Below, piece after piece: positions 10,491 through 21,333 of a stretch of 64,000 nt of DNA; within the stretch, counting starts at the first letter, position 1, and the number at the start of each line of letters is the position of its first letter. The stretch is from Brachypterus glaber (Eukaryota; Arthropoda; Insecta; Coleoptera; Kateretidae), in the NCBI GenBank assembly GCA_958510825.1, contig OY294044.1:104508893-104572892 (forward strand), read 5' to 3'. The notes below the pieces were generated by a model. That model made no database searches and was not told where the DNA came from. It saw only the letters and a program-made list of their open reading frames with translations. The translations under genes and the position numbers were made by a program.

Positions 10491-13400
10491 ATGGACAAAA
10501 TTCCGCTAGCAACTAGTTCAACTTGCTTAAGCATAGAAAAATTCTGGGAAACAGTATTAATATATCATAATAGGCCTCATTTAGTAAATCGAAAGCTACT
10601 TGCTGCATCGCAATCAATTTTTTGCGAGATTATTATTAATTCCAAGGGCTTGAAACGTGTTTCTGACTTGTTTACACATTCTGCAATACTATATGAAGTA
10701 AGAAGATTAAAAAGTTTAAATAAGTATATTATATCAGTAGATTTTGTGAGAAATATAGTTGACTGTTATGACAAAAATGTTAAATTACTTCCGAAAGATA
10801 CAAGTGACTTTAGGAACTCTACTAGTGGAGTATACATATCTGTAAGAATTTTATTACCAAGAAACAACCAATGTGATAGGTGCATTGAAGTAGTAGTATT
10901 GGACAAAGATAATAATATAGCAACATTTTTTGCTGTAACTGAGTTTGAAAAAATCGTTTCTGCACCACCATTTCCTTATGATATTGAATTAACCACAAGT
11001 ATGAATTTAAGGATTATGGTAAATAGTTTTGAAGATGCTGACACTGGGCATGCTGAATGGTTGGCTGATAAGTTATTTGACAGACTGATAAAATGGTCTG
11101 AAAATGATGTTGGTGAGAAAAATATTGTGCAGTCACTGTCTCTAGTTGCTGTGGATGAATACTGCTTGAAATATAATCACTTGAAGCTAAAATATGGAGA
11201 ACCATTAGTAAAGGTAAATATTTTCACACTGGATACTTTTTTCGAGATTGTCAAGCCTATTTTTCCGAGATCGGCCCTTTTCTCGAGATCGCCTTTTTTT
11301 TTCCGATTTAGTCCCTTTTTTTCGATATTTTTTTTGAGATCGTCTTTTTTCGAAATGGTCCCTTTTTTTCGATATCGTTACTTTTTCGAGACTCTTTCTT
11401 TAGTGGGAGGATTGGTGTAGTGTAGTGGACTACCGCGTCGTACTTGACGAGTTTACTACCCAAAATAGCGTGAATTCGATTCTCACCGGCGCCGATTTGC
11501 CTTTTTCAGTTAATTGAAATTTGGCGAAGGCGTAAGTGAAGCGGACACTCCCTATAAATTGGTTCGAAAGTCATTTAAAGCCGGTGGTTCCCTCTACTAC
11601 TAGCCCACACAAGTCCTGGACTTAGGGGATGATTAACTAAGTAGAATAGTACGAGGTTAAACAAAAATGTAATGTAATGTAAAATATAAAGTTCCTTTTT
11701 TCCTTAGTCCTTTTTTTTTCGTGATCACCCGTTTTTTCCGAGATCGACCTTTTTTCTGATTGTCTCTTTTTCCAAAAATGTTTCCTTTTTCCTAAAGAAT
11801 TTCTTTTCAAAGATCGTTAAAAATTTTCCATAATCTTCCTTTTTTCGAGATATTCCTTTTTTTTATGCCAAACCAATTTTTCCGAGATCGTCTTTTTTAC
11901 ATACTTTTGAGCGACCTCGAGGAGAAGAAAGTATTTTACATCGGCACTTAGTGCTACTAAGAGTGCCCATGTGTTGAAATCTTCGCCGAAAAGTCGAAAT
12001 CAGTAAAAAAAATTTTGCGTCCGTCTGTCTGTCTGTCTGTCTGGGTGTAAACTCTCTAACTCCATTTCTACATGAGATATCGACTTGCGGTTTTTTGCAT
12101 ATTGTTTCTTATCGTATTCCGAAGAGCTGATTAGATTTTGGGGGTAAGCAATTGGGGGTAAGGGGGTAAAAATAGGGTAAAACCCCTATTTTTAGCGTTT
12201 TTTGTTTATAAATAAGGCAATTATTATTGTATTTGGTTAATTTAGCACTTATATAAAAGTTAATTTTAAATTCGTCAAAAAATTTTATAAACAACGTTTT
12301 CCTAAAACGCATTGTTTTCGGGATATTGGCGTTTAAAGCAGTAAAAGTTTTTTTTAGCATATCTCATATATTTATAACCCGATTTCAAAAAATATATATT
12401 ATAAATAAAAGCTCTTTTCAAGCCCTATAAAAAATGTTATATACAGTTTTTTGCTAGAATATAATGTTTTAAAGATACAGAATTTAAAATCAAACAAAAC
12501 ACCTAGTTTGAAATTTGCAAACTAGATGGCTCTAGTGTACAATAGTGCCAATGTTTTGACAGGGTGCTTGCAACGTTTCATCTAGTTTATGACGAAAAAA
12601 AAAAGGTTTTCAGCGCTTGCTTATTTATATGCACACATGGATCATTCTAGAGCTTTCGCGACTCTGGGTAGTTCTAGAATCTTCTCCGTTCTAGAGCCTT
12701 CGCGAAGCCTTGTTCTTCGCTTATTGCTTCGGCAAACTTTAGGTCACGTTAATAATTTCGTAACAATATATTTTTTTCAGAAATGGCCCACAAAAACCGG
12801 AACTGACCCGCAAAAATTCGTGTTTGAAGACCTCGCAATAGCCGCCTATCTGATATGCGTATGGAATAAGTTTTGCGCAGATCAAAAAATACATTTTGTA
12901 GATTGCGGATGTGGAAATGGTCTTCTGGTCTATATTTTGAACCAAGAGGGCTTTAATGGATTTGGACTGGATGTCAGAAAACGTCCCACTTGGGATTTGT
13001 ACACTAAAAACACTAAATTGTTGGTAAGTCTTGAGAAATACTGCTGTCAACAAAATAATACTTTCCCATATTATAAGCCTATGTTCATTTAAAAAAAAAG
13101 TAAAAACTTTTCGTTTTTCGAAAAAAAGGCGTTTTTTTTTAAAAAAAATACAAAAATTTTTCTTTAACTGTTTAAAAAATAAACGAAACGCACAACCAAT
13201 TTTTTGCAATGGATTTCAAAGTTAAAATGCTAATGCAACAAAAATTGACACTATAATGCCTATATTTTTAATTTTTTGCAAACTTTTAAGGGCTTTCATC
13301 TAGAGACTTCAAACTTGGTAAACATATTTTTCAATGAAATTCAATGAATAGTTTTCATGTGATTTCAATGTGCACCAGACAGGGTTGTGAAGAGAAAACT

Positions 13401-15510
13401 TTTTTTTAAATTGTCCAGGACAAAACCGGACTGGGGTCTGATTAGTCTAGTCTCTAGTAGGCTGTGTGCGCCCCCGCATATATACTGCCCTGCCGCCGGC
13501 GTGGCGCAGAGCCGCGTCTGGAAATAATTAAAATGATTCATTTGTTGAAGCTTTAAAACTTATTTAAACATTTTTCCTAAAAATTTTCTTTAAAAAAATA
13601 ACTTTAGCAGGCGCTGCCACGCCAAGCCGTAGGGCCATCGTAAATTTTTCGTGGGGTGGCGCACCGCTGCTCCCGGCTAAATTTGATACAAACACCGCCG
13701 CCGCGAAAATTTTCGCGGCGCACACCTCTAGGTGATTACTTCCATCCAGTTTTGTCCACCCAAAATCAAACAACCCTGGCACCATATTTTATTTTTTTTT
13801 CCTTTAAATATTTAACATTCTTTGAAAACTATATATTTTTTTAATTTTTCCTTTTTGCATTTTTTTTATTTTGTAAGACTTCTTTCCCTCTAGGCATATA
13901 AGGGAAAGTAATCTTATTCTGGCACCAGTACTGCTGTACAGCAGTACTGCAAAATACGTAAGTACGTTATTTAATTTGGTGATACCATAATGTCATACAG
14001 CCTGTTCCAGAACTCGCGTACAGAAATTTGAGGGTATATTAAAAACACTCTGGAAAATATAAAAAAAAATGTAAAAAAAAATCCATTTTCGTTCAATTCA
14101 AAAATAAGAACGCTTTAAGGGGGACCATAACTGTTGCTGATGTTAAATTACCTTTAAAAGTTGAATTTCTAGCTATGGAAGCAAATTTAATTATTGCAAG
14201 TACATATTCTGTAGGTTGACATGGTAATTAATGTGACATAAATATTTATTAATGTCAAAAAACCACCGCCAGATAGAGTGACCCTATAAAAATAGAAAAT
14301 TTGAAAAAGCCTCTGTCGGTTTTGTCAAAATATAATAACCTAAAAAGATTCTAAAGTTGAAAGTCTAAAACAATGCACGCGTCAACAATTAAATGCAACC
14401 ATAGTTACTAATAAGTAGGAAAAAACTAATTGTAGGTAATTTAACATCACAACAGGGTTGGTCAGATTAAATAGCTTCCTTTTTAATTAGTATTGAAGAT
14501 GGATTTTTTTTCAAATTTTTTTCATATTTTCCAGAGGGTTTTTAATATACCCTCAAATTTATGTACGCGAGTTCTGGAACAGACTATATGTCATATGCAT
14601 CATGTATAACATGCATATTTAAGGTATCTGGGACAAAGCCTTTTAAAATTTGATTTGTGAAAAATTTTATTGAAGTTTTTTTTGTGTATTTCAGGAGGAA
14701 CCAGTGGATCCAAATTCAAAATTTGAAGAGTGCAATTGGATCCTGGGTAACCATTCTGACGAGCTAACACCTTGGATCCCTGTGATAGCCCTAAAAAGTT
14801 CCCAAAATACGAACTTTTTCGTTTTACCTTGTTGCCCTTACGATTTTAGCGGCAAAAAGTACATAAGAACAAACACATCTATCAGTCAGTATATGGATTA
14901 TATGAATTACATTGAAAACTTGTGCAAAAAGTGCGATTTTCGCACTTTTGTAGATAAATTACGTATACCATCCACAAAAAGAACTTGTTTCATAGGATTT
15001 CAAAGGGAGTATCAAAATATAGAAGAATATAAAAAATTATTAAACAAAGTAAATGATATAGTTAATAATAAATTATCAGAAAACAATACTTTTAAATCAA
15101 GAACACCAGAGGAAAAAGTAAGGAACTGTACAAAACTGGACAGAAAACTTATTACAAGACTTATTAACCTATGCATAGAAAAGTTATTGTCAGAAAAAAG
15201 CTTTATTCAAAAATCCAATGGAGAACATTGGAATAAAGGAACATCGAGTCATTTATCGGAATTATCCAAAATAATTTCACAGGAAGACAAAAACGAGTTA
15301 AAAAAGGAATGTGGAGGAATTCAAACACTGTTAAGAAATCATAGATATTTATTTCAAGTGAATAAAGGAGTAGTGACAATAAGGGAACCATATAAACTGG
15401 ACGAGACGACCAAAAAATACAAAAATAAACCGTGTTGGTTTTTGCTCAACCATCCAGATGGGTGTCTATATGATTCTCAGACTTGTGCGTATAATCATTT
15501 GCCAGAATAA
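10491..15510 (+). CDS. TRMT44: tRNA (uridine 2'-O-)methyltransferase TRMT44/Trm44 (three exons)
   Basis: Exons 10491-11213, 12781-13023 and 14695-15510, all in phase 0, give 593 residues. The family methylates the 2'-OH of uridine 44 in the variable loop of some cytosolic tRNAs, mainly serine tRNAs. Exon 2 encodes the conserved block FVFEDLAIAAYLI and the S-adenosylmethionine motif VDCGCGNGLLVYIL (residues about 280-294), then GFGLDVRKRPTWDLY. Exon 3 carries the family hallmark WILGNHSDELTPWIPVIA and FFVLPCCPYDF, then LRIPSTKRTCFIGFQREY. A C-terminal CCCH zinc finger has C569, C579, C586 and H590. Human TRMT44 is longer. Start context AATATGG is strong. The gene shares its first exon with the LYRM9-like gene, so expression probably depends on a bicistronic or alternative transcript. 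Confidence 0.92.
11230..11910. repeat. Degenerate array of T-tract plus CGAGATCG motif, split by a SINE
   Basis: In TRMT44 intron 1 a motif of the form CCTTTTTTCGAGATCGTC recurs roughly every 18-30 nt from about 11235 to 11400, and resumes at 11690-11905. The SINE at 11405-11690 sits in the middle. The units vary strongly in T-run length. Confidence 0.6.
11405..11690 (+). mobile_element. tRNA-derived SINE
   Basis: The head resembles a tRNA: GGTGTAGTGTAGTGGACTAC matches a pol III A box, and about 50 nt on GAATTCGATTCTC resembles a B box. An unrelated body follows, then a 3' tail of ATGTA repeats ending near 11686. A boundary of about 285 bp fits a SINE. It interrupts the CGAGATCG array, which dates it after the array. 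Confidence 0.65.
11911..12600. repeat. Intronic transposon-like sequence with GTCT microsatellite
   Basis: Contains five GTCT units at about 12022-12042 and AT-rich sequence typical of arthropod interspersed repeats. Near 12505-12527 there is a short hairpin, CTAGTTTG/CAAACTAG, followed six bases later by CTAG and T. That is superficially like a Helitron 3' terminus, but no TC-type 5' end was identified. No coding sequence. Confidence 0.35.
12645..12706 (+). promoter_or_regulatory. Cluster of heat-shock-element-like repeats
   Basis: Three clusters of alternating NTTCN/NGAAN pentamers occur within 62 nt. They are TTCTAGAGCTTTCGCGA at 12645-12661, the perfect three-unit TTCTAGAATCTTC at 12672-12684, and TTCTAGAGCCTTCGCGAA at 12689-12706. 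All keep the 5-nt phasing that HSF trimers need. They lie inside TRMT44 intron 1, about 75 nt upstream of exon 2. Whether they act is unknown. Confidence 0.5.
13380..13778. mobile_element. 399-bp hAT-type MITE in TRMT44 intron 2
   Basis: Ends start CAGGGTTGT and finish CAACCCTG, with a subterminal inverted block around GTCC...ACAAAAC. The flanks are GCACCAGA (13372-13379) and GCACCATA (13779-13786), an 8-bp duplication with one mismatch, as hAT elements make. The interior is unusually GC-rich (13480-13540 and 13605-13735) but shows no gene. Confidence 0.65.
13998..14584. mobile_element. Foldback MITE in TRMT44 intron 2
   Basis: Inverted arms of about 90 nt: CTGTTCCAGAACTCGCGTAC at left and the complement at 14564-14583, then matching text reading GAGGGTATATTAAAAAC. 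The ends abut TA. About 590 bp, non-coding. Confidence 0.7.
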
Positions 15511-15511
15511 A
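15506..15511 (+). terminator. Poly(A) signal overlapping the TRMT44 stop codon
   Basis: AATAAA spans the last coding base pair and the TAA stop (15508-15510). No other canonical signal lies in the next 200 nt, so the 3' UTR may be very short. Confidence 0.5.
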
Positions 15512-15749
15512 AATAGTAGACTGTTATGTGATATGATTTTTACTTTCAAGCTTCCGTATACAGGGCCGCAGGTAAGTCCGGGTACAGGGGCGACGCACTA
15601 TGCTTCCAAATTTAAATCTAGCTGGACAAAAGTCTGAAACTTTTATTAGAGCAAAGTGGGAAAAACAAACAAAGAGTAAACTACCCCATTGAGTTTTTTC
15701 TTTAAATGATACACATGTGACGACCACTTCAAATTTTCGTCTATCAAAA
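15511..15749. other. TRMT44 3' flank, no gene seen
   Basis: No coding sequence recognised. The border with the LINE remnant downstream is indistinct. Confidence 0.4.
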
Positions 15750-16330
15750 TTCCTAAAAAATTTACGTTTTGAGATAATATTTTATCTGTGTTGTTTGTTT
15801 TGATCGTTTCGTTCCTTTGATTCGATCAGTAAGTAATTCTGATCATCGGCAAAACTTACAAGAGCTTGATTTTCGTTCTGGAGAGTCACATGTATGTCAT
15901 TTATAAAAATTATAAAAAGTAATGGGCCCAAGATGCTCCCTCGAGGTACTCCAACACCTACACTTTGATTTGAAAGGTAGGATTTCAGCCACCGCAGCGC
16001 AACGCCTCTTACCCCGTATCTTTCTAGTTTCTCAAAAAGTATGCTATAATCAAACAGTCAAACGCTTTTGTTAAATCTAAAAAAATTGCTAAAATGAGTT
16101 GTTTGTTCTCAAAACCTTCAAGAACACTATGCTAGAAGCTATGCACCGCGGGCTCCACAGATCTACCACTCAAATAACCATGTTGTAGTTTACCAAATAA
16201 ACATAATTAAAAAAGTCTAAAATTCTACTTGCCATTGAAATCTCAATTTTTTTTTGAGAATTTTGGAAGAAGAGTTACCGGCCTATAGTTTTGTACAAGA
16301 GTTGGGTGGTCCACTTTTATAAAATCTTAA
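15750..16330 (-). pseudogene. LINE reverse-transcriptase palm fragment
   Basis: On the minus strand the pieces [62 protein letters not shown] and [13 protein letters not shown] appear in the right order for a non-LTR RT. Stops and frameshifts separate them. Only the palm region is left; the FADD catalytic site is still legible. The ends are not definable. Confidence 0.75.
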
Positions 16331-17069
16331 GGAAATTCAAAAATTTTTTCAATTCAATATTTTGCTGTCCCATATTGAAAATTTTCAAAATTTCGGGAAA
16401 GCCTTGTTTTTATATAATATTATTGAGCTTAAACACAAATAAGTCACATTTTTCCAAAAATATTATATATTTTTTGAAAAATAAATGAAAAACCTGTTAA
16501 AAAAAGGGACCAGTAGAAAACGAATCGGACTCTACTGGATCATACAAGTCTCTACTTGGTTTATTTAACAGGGAAAACTTAAATGAACAATTTTTTTTTT
16601 CTAAAAATAATTTTTTATTCCTTGAAATTAAAAAAAAATTACTTTTTAAAGATGTATAAAGCTTTCTTCGTAAAGGCAATCACATAGTTGGTTTTCGGCT
16701 TCTTCAGGTTTTATTTTGATCAAAAAATTTGGGGTTTTGCTCCAAAACCCCAAATTTACCTAACGATTTTAATAGTTTAAATTGCGTTTTGATCCAAAAT
16801 AAGTACAGAAATCGATAGATCTCACGAACACAGGTGTCTCGAATCAAAATAAAGTTTTTTTTTCTGGCGCCAAAAACTCTCTTCACAGATTGAAAGAGGG
16901 TTGTCTGAAGAATAAAACCTGTTAATATTAAAATCCTCCCCCGAGTCCTTTTCGAGAAAATGGGGATTAAAAAGGCTTAAATGGGCCTAAATTTAGTTTT
17001 CTAGGGATTTCATAAAAATGGCTAACTCGACGAAAAAAACTTTTCTTTTTTAATGAACTCGCTAGCTCA
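16331..17069. other. Intergenic; right part is an interspersed repeat
   Basis: No gene seen. The block 16917-17069 (CTTTTCGAGAAAAT, then GGCTTAAATGGGCC, then TTAATGAACTCGC) recurs with similar order at 40120-40340, so it is a dispersed repeat. It runs into the assembly gap. Confidence 0.5.
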
Positions 17070-17269
17070 NNNNNNNNNNNNNNNNNNNNNNNNNNNNNNN
17101 NNNNNNNNNNNNNNNNNNNNNNNNNNNNNNNNNNNNNNNNNNNNNNNNNNNNNNNNNNNNNNNNNNNNNNNNNNNNNNNNNNNNNNNNNNNNNNNNNNNN
17201 NNNNNNNNNNNNNNNNNNNNNNNNNNNNNNNNNNNNNNNNNNNNNNNNNNNNNNNNNNNNNNNNNNNNN
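17070..17269. other. Assembly gap
   Basis: A run of exactly 200 N. A round number like this usually marks a scaffold gap of unknown length. Confidence 0.99.
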
Positions 17270-17561
17270 TTTATATAAAACTCTGACAACCCCATCTTTG
17301 TTTTAAGTAATGATTTAAAATATGTGTAGCCAGCATAGACTATTGTCTAAAGTTTTTTTTATTTATTAATACATGTATTGCAATAAGATTAAATATTTTA
17401 TTTTAATTTAAATTTATTTTTGTCCATTTTTTATTAAATATAATTTAACGTAGTTATTATGTTTTATATTTTAACATCTTATAAAATAATAATATATTTT
17501 GTTTGGCACAGTAGTTTTTGCAAATTTTATTTAAAAAAAATCGTTTTATTGTCTGTATTTT

Positions 17562-18490
17562 TTATTCAATTCAATTCAATTCGTTTATTCATCTTTAGAA
17601 TGTATACAAATACACATAAATAAGTCAAAAGTCAGCAATGAAATTGGAAAATGGGAGACAAAAAATTATAATATGGTTAAACACAACTGTATGTATTATA
17701 TTTTACCGATTATTAATAATAAATTACATTTTTCGTATTGTTGCTTAACATAGTGGGTTCGAACAGAGTTTTAATAGGCAGGCTCGCCAGATACTACTAA
17801 GAACGCCTCTCCTTAAAATATTAAGTTATATTTAAACATCATACAATTCAATACAAATGGGGTTGTGAGGCAACATAGTACCTTTCAAGTCACTGCGACC
17901 AATGAGATCTATTGTGAATCCCCTTCATAATTTAATCTACCATATAACTTTAGGCTTCCCAAGAAGGACAAAAGTATTTTTGGGGCTACTTGGGATATAT
18001 CTGCAGATTTTGGATATACCTGTTCTATATAGTAGCTTTTTGCAAACAATGACTTTGCAAAAGCAGATAATGTGTTCGGCCTTTTCTGGTGCTTCTGAGC
18101 ATATACAGCAGGTGTCAATTTTTAAGCGTTATCTTAGAGGGCAATGACTGGATTTTATTTACGGAATGCTGAGTTCACTTTTCTTGTTTTTCAGGTTCAT
18201 ATTTATAATATATTTTGGCCTGTCTTAAGTTTTGTCTTTACAATATCGAACTATGATTTTGGTTTCCCATTTTTTGTAGACTTTACCAGGTGGCTTTTGT
18301 AAAGGTTTAGGCCAGTAAATTGAGTGCATGCCCCTTCTCTAGCACGAGAGTCTGCTGCCATTCAACACCCTCGTGTCCTAGCACCCTCATTTTGTTGAGA
18401 GTTTCGCATCATTCCCAAACAAGTACCATTTGGTATCATAGTGCCCGTGGTTCCCTAGAACCGCCGGCCGGATGGAGGAACTATATTCAA
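17562..18490 (-). pseudogene. LINE 3' end: RNase H and zinc-knuckle remnant
   Basis: On the minus strand, near 18340, MAADSRAREGA resembles the last RNase H motif of I/R1/LOA-type LINEs. About 200 nt downstream CCICSEAPEKAEHIICFC matches the C-terminal C/H-rich motif of the same group. A non-coding tail follows, ending in AATTG repeats (17570-17586). Stops interrupt the frame. It differs from the RNase H-less LINEs elsewhere in the window. Confidence 0.65.
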
Positions 18491-19440
18491 TGTTCTAAAC
18501 CGTTTTATAACCACTGATTTACTTATTCCATAAATGATTTAAGAAGTCAAACTTTGAAGGATTGCAATTTTCACACTACTCAACTAAATAAAATATAATC
18601 AAAATCAATCGATTTTTCTAAAGGTTCCCAAATTTAAAATGGTTAATAAATTAAGTTCTAATTAGCATTTTATTAAGTTAAAGAAATAGATTTTCTTCAT
18701 TTATACTTTAGAGTCATATATTTACTAAAATTAAATAAAAGTAAATGCTTAAAAGTACCCTAAATTTCAATTTTCCATTTTTTTATTTATGTTTTTCTCC
18801 GTAACAAAAATAGATAGCTTACTTTTGAAAAGATATTTGGAATCTGCGTCAAAAATACTAACTAAATACACTTAAACAGGTTTCTATTATCATTGGTGTA
18901 AAAGATGTACCTCTTCAAAGAAGAGTTACCATTATCTGCCAAAAGCGAATTTTCTGGATTTGGCTGTTGGTGGATATATTATCTCCAAACCGATTACTAC
19001 AAGGATCCAACCTTAACTTTTGGTTCGAATTTTTTTTAACCCAAGCGAGCTCGGGGACAACTGTGCCCTCCGCAAGTTAGAAATTAAACGTACTTATAAC
19101 GTATTTCTAACGTTAGATTAACGTTTGTAACTAACGTTAGATTCTAACGTTAAAAAGCCGGACATTTGCACATATTTTATAACGTACTTTTATACAGTTT
19201 TCTAACGTTATAAAAACGTTGTTCTAACGTTAAATTTCTACTAGGATCAGCTCACAGGTGCCAGCTCGTATTGCGGCGGCTATAGTGTGTTTAACTGTAA
19301 AGTGCAGGAGTACAGAAACCAACGAACATACCAATTAAGGAGACCTTATTCTTTTATATCATGACAGAAATAATAACAGAAATGTAGTCTCTGATCATGA
19401 AAAAAGTTGCTTACCTGAATTCTTTCCAGGTAAACCTATA
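18491..19440. other. Intergenic with two repeat fragments
   Basis: No gene. The stretch 19075-19246 is the right half of the AACGTTAGA-rich element seen complete at 24086-24976, ending in TTTCTACTAGG. The stretch 19306-19440 combines the left edge (ACCAACGAACATACCAAT) and the right edge of the repeat at 28440-28945, so it is a deleted copy of that repeat. The rest is AT-rich and featureless. Confidence 0.55.
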
Positions 19441-19470
19441 GGTACCTACCGACTGGGCTAACAAATAAAA

Positions 19471-20073
19471 TCAAAATTCTTCTTCTTTGGGGCAACATGA
19501 TAACTTATTTTTGTTCCAAAGGTACCATAAGGCTCCTACAACCCCGGTTATCAACTCAAAGAACCCGAATATAATACACCATGCGCCCAACCAAAGCATA
19601 CAAAGTATTAAATTTTGTGAACCAGTTGTTTCATGTGTACGTATAATTTCTTCGTTGTAAGAGTTTTTTACCTCTCTGGCGCCTACGTCATACGCTAAAA
19701 GGATTGCCACAACTCCTACGGCGTAATACAAGATGGCACCTATTAGCATACACGGTGCAAATGCTATCATCAAAAAGATTTTTTTCTTGCAGGCTCCACA
19801 ACTTCCAACCAATGAAGAAGCGAATAAAAACAGTCCTGCTACCATAAGAAGTACCGTTAAAATATCGATCCGTTTATATTCAAATTTGCCCTTCTCTTTC
19901 ATCCATTCTTCCTCCAAACTAAAACCTTGATTTTCCTTTTCCTTTTCCTTTTTTTCCACGCTTCTCAGTACTTGTAACGTGATGCCAATAATGAGACATG
20001 TAATTCCCTCTATCGCCATTAATATAGTAAACACAATTATAAAAATTCTGCAGAACGTTGGAAACCATTCCAT
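19471..20073 (-). CDS. Four-transmembrane tetraspanin-like protein, copy 1
   Basis: A single uninterrupted exon of 200 residues with ATG at 20073. Four hydrophobic segments lie at about residues 8-35, 70-92, 96-124 and 153-186. A charged loop (EKKEKEKENQ and on) lies between the first two and a hydrophilic loop between the last two. The turn VGSCGACKKKIFLMIAFAPC recalls the tetraspanin motif between segments 2 and 3, but the CCG motif of the large loop is missing. The protein is therefore only tetraspanin-like. The tail ends SCCPKEEEF, with two cysteines that could be palmitoylated. A paralogue lies 19 kb away at 38600-39166 on the same strand. I do not recognise a named orthologue. Confidence 0.75.
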   Translation of the reverse strand: MEWFPTFCRIFIIVFTILMAIEGITCLIIGITLQVLRSVEKKEKEKENQGFSLEEEWMKEKGKFEYKRIDILTVLLMVAGLFLFASSLVGSCGACKKKIFLMIAFAPCMLIGAILYYAVGVVAILLAYDVGAREVKNSYNEEIIRTHETTGSQNLILCMLWLGAWCIIFGFFELITGVVGALWYLWNKNKLSCCPKEEEF

Positions 20074-20119
20074 GATTAATAATTTTTTTATATATCAATT
20101 TATAAAATAAAACCATCGA

Positions 20120-20245
20120 AGTTTAAAACAGACATTGCAGTGTCTGACAGTCAACTAGAGCACTAGATAGGTAGGTTTGTGGAGTGTGTAGACTACCTAC
20201 CCACCCTAACAAACCTGCTTATCCAGTGCTCTACAGTCAACTAAC
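20120..20245. repeat. Inverted repeat upstream of copy 1 tetraspanin-like gene
   Basis: Arms around GACAGTCAACTAGAGCACT...ATAGGTAGGTTTG and CAAACCTGCTTATCCAGTGC...CTCTACAGTCAACTA form a small MITE-like hairpin, just upstream of the start codon at 20073. It may lie in the promoter region. Confidence 0.55.
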
Positions 20246-20267
20246 TAAAAATTCTCAGTAGTAATAT

Positions 20268-20470
20268 CATAAGTGCATGTTGAATTATCGATAATTTTTT
20301 TACTGTATTAAATATTTTGCTTGGCAATTGTTTGAGTGCATTTTTACAAAATTCCGAGACCAGGTCGAGGAATTTTGACGAAAAATGTACGAAAACAATT
20401 TCCTTAAGCAAAATATTTTTTTATATACAGTAAAAAAATTATGTATAATTCAACATGCACGAATGGTATT
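20268..20470. repeat. Foldback, about 200 bp
   Basis: The left arm (GTGCATGTTGAATTATCGAT and on, ACTGTAT...AAATATTTTGCTT) is mirrored by AAGCAAAATATTT...ATACAGTAAAAAAATTATGT...AATTCAACATGCAC. Non-coding, MITE-like. Confidence 0.65.
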
Positions 20471-21331
20471 TTGAAAGACTATTTCACAAACAAAATAAGG
20501 AAGTATATAATTTTACAATGTTTTATGTTGTTTCATATTTAAATTAAAAATTTAAGAACTAAACAACAATATTAATAATTTAATTAAATTAACTATAATT
20601 AAAATTTTAAAACTAAAATTTGCCGCGCTTTTTAAATCCACGATGTTCACTTGTTCGCGAATGTTGCCAAGTCTAAACTTTGCTCGAGGGATATTTTATG
20701 ATTGAGATTATTCCAATAAAATAGTTGTTATCACATATATTAGCATTTAAATAAAGTTCATTGCTGTTTTTGTTTAAAAAGTTTAGTTTTCAACTGAAAA
20801 GAAATAAAATAACGGGTGTTTCCACCCGTAAAAAAACAATTTCCTATCGGTTTCTAATAAACTTTGGCAACGCTGTACTGCAGCGCAATCATTTGATGTT
20901 TTGATTTCCGTAATTCTTTACTGCAAATATATTTTTAATAAATAAGTGTTTAAATTAGTTTTTAGTGGCCTGTTTTTAATACCAAGATTCAATTAAATAA
21001 ATTAAAATTTATGAATATCAGTGATTTAAAGCTTTTAAGATGGAAAGTGCATAAAATATAATATATTATCTGAAATTAATTAGGGTTTATACCAAGGATG
21101 TTTTGATAAAATAAGCATTTATATTGCTTATCAATAAAAATAAATCAACTAAAGGTAAGCTTTACAAATTAAAAACACATTTTGCAAAAATATAACATTT
21201 ATTAAGATGTCAGTAACTATTAGTTTCTTGTTTCCATAGTAACCAAGTGATAATTGCATATGTGCAAAAATTATCAGATTCATTTTGATCTGATTGGTCA
21301 AGAAACTAAAAATGCAAGGTTTTGATTGGCC
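20471..21331. other. AT-rich intergenic, nothing recognised
   Basis: No coding frame, repeat or RNA structure stood out. Confidence 0.4.
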
Positions 21332-21333
21332 TA

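Noticed and set aside
11214..11420. Extension of TRMT44 exon 1 to a 309-codon open frame
   Set aside because: A consensus-like donor (GTAAAT) at 11214 ends the conserved part; beyond it the frame reads only T-rich array sequence (FFRFSPFFSIFF).
17053..17295. ORFs running through the gap
   Set aside because: They consist almost entirely of N and have no meaning.
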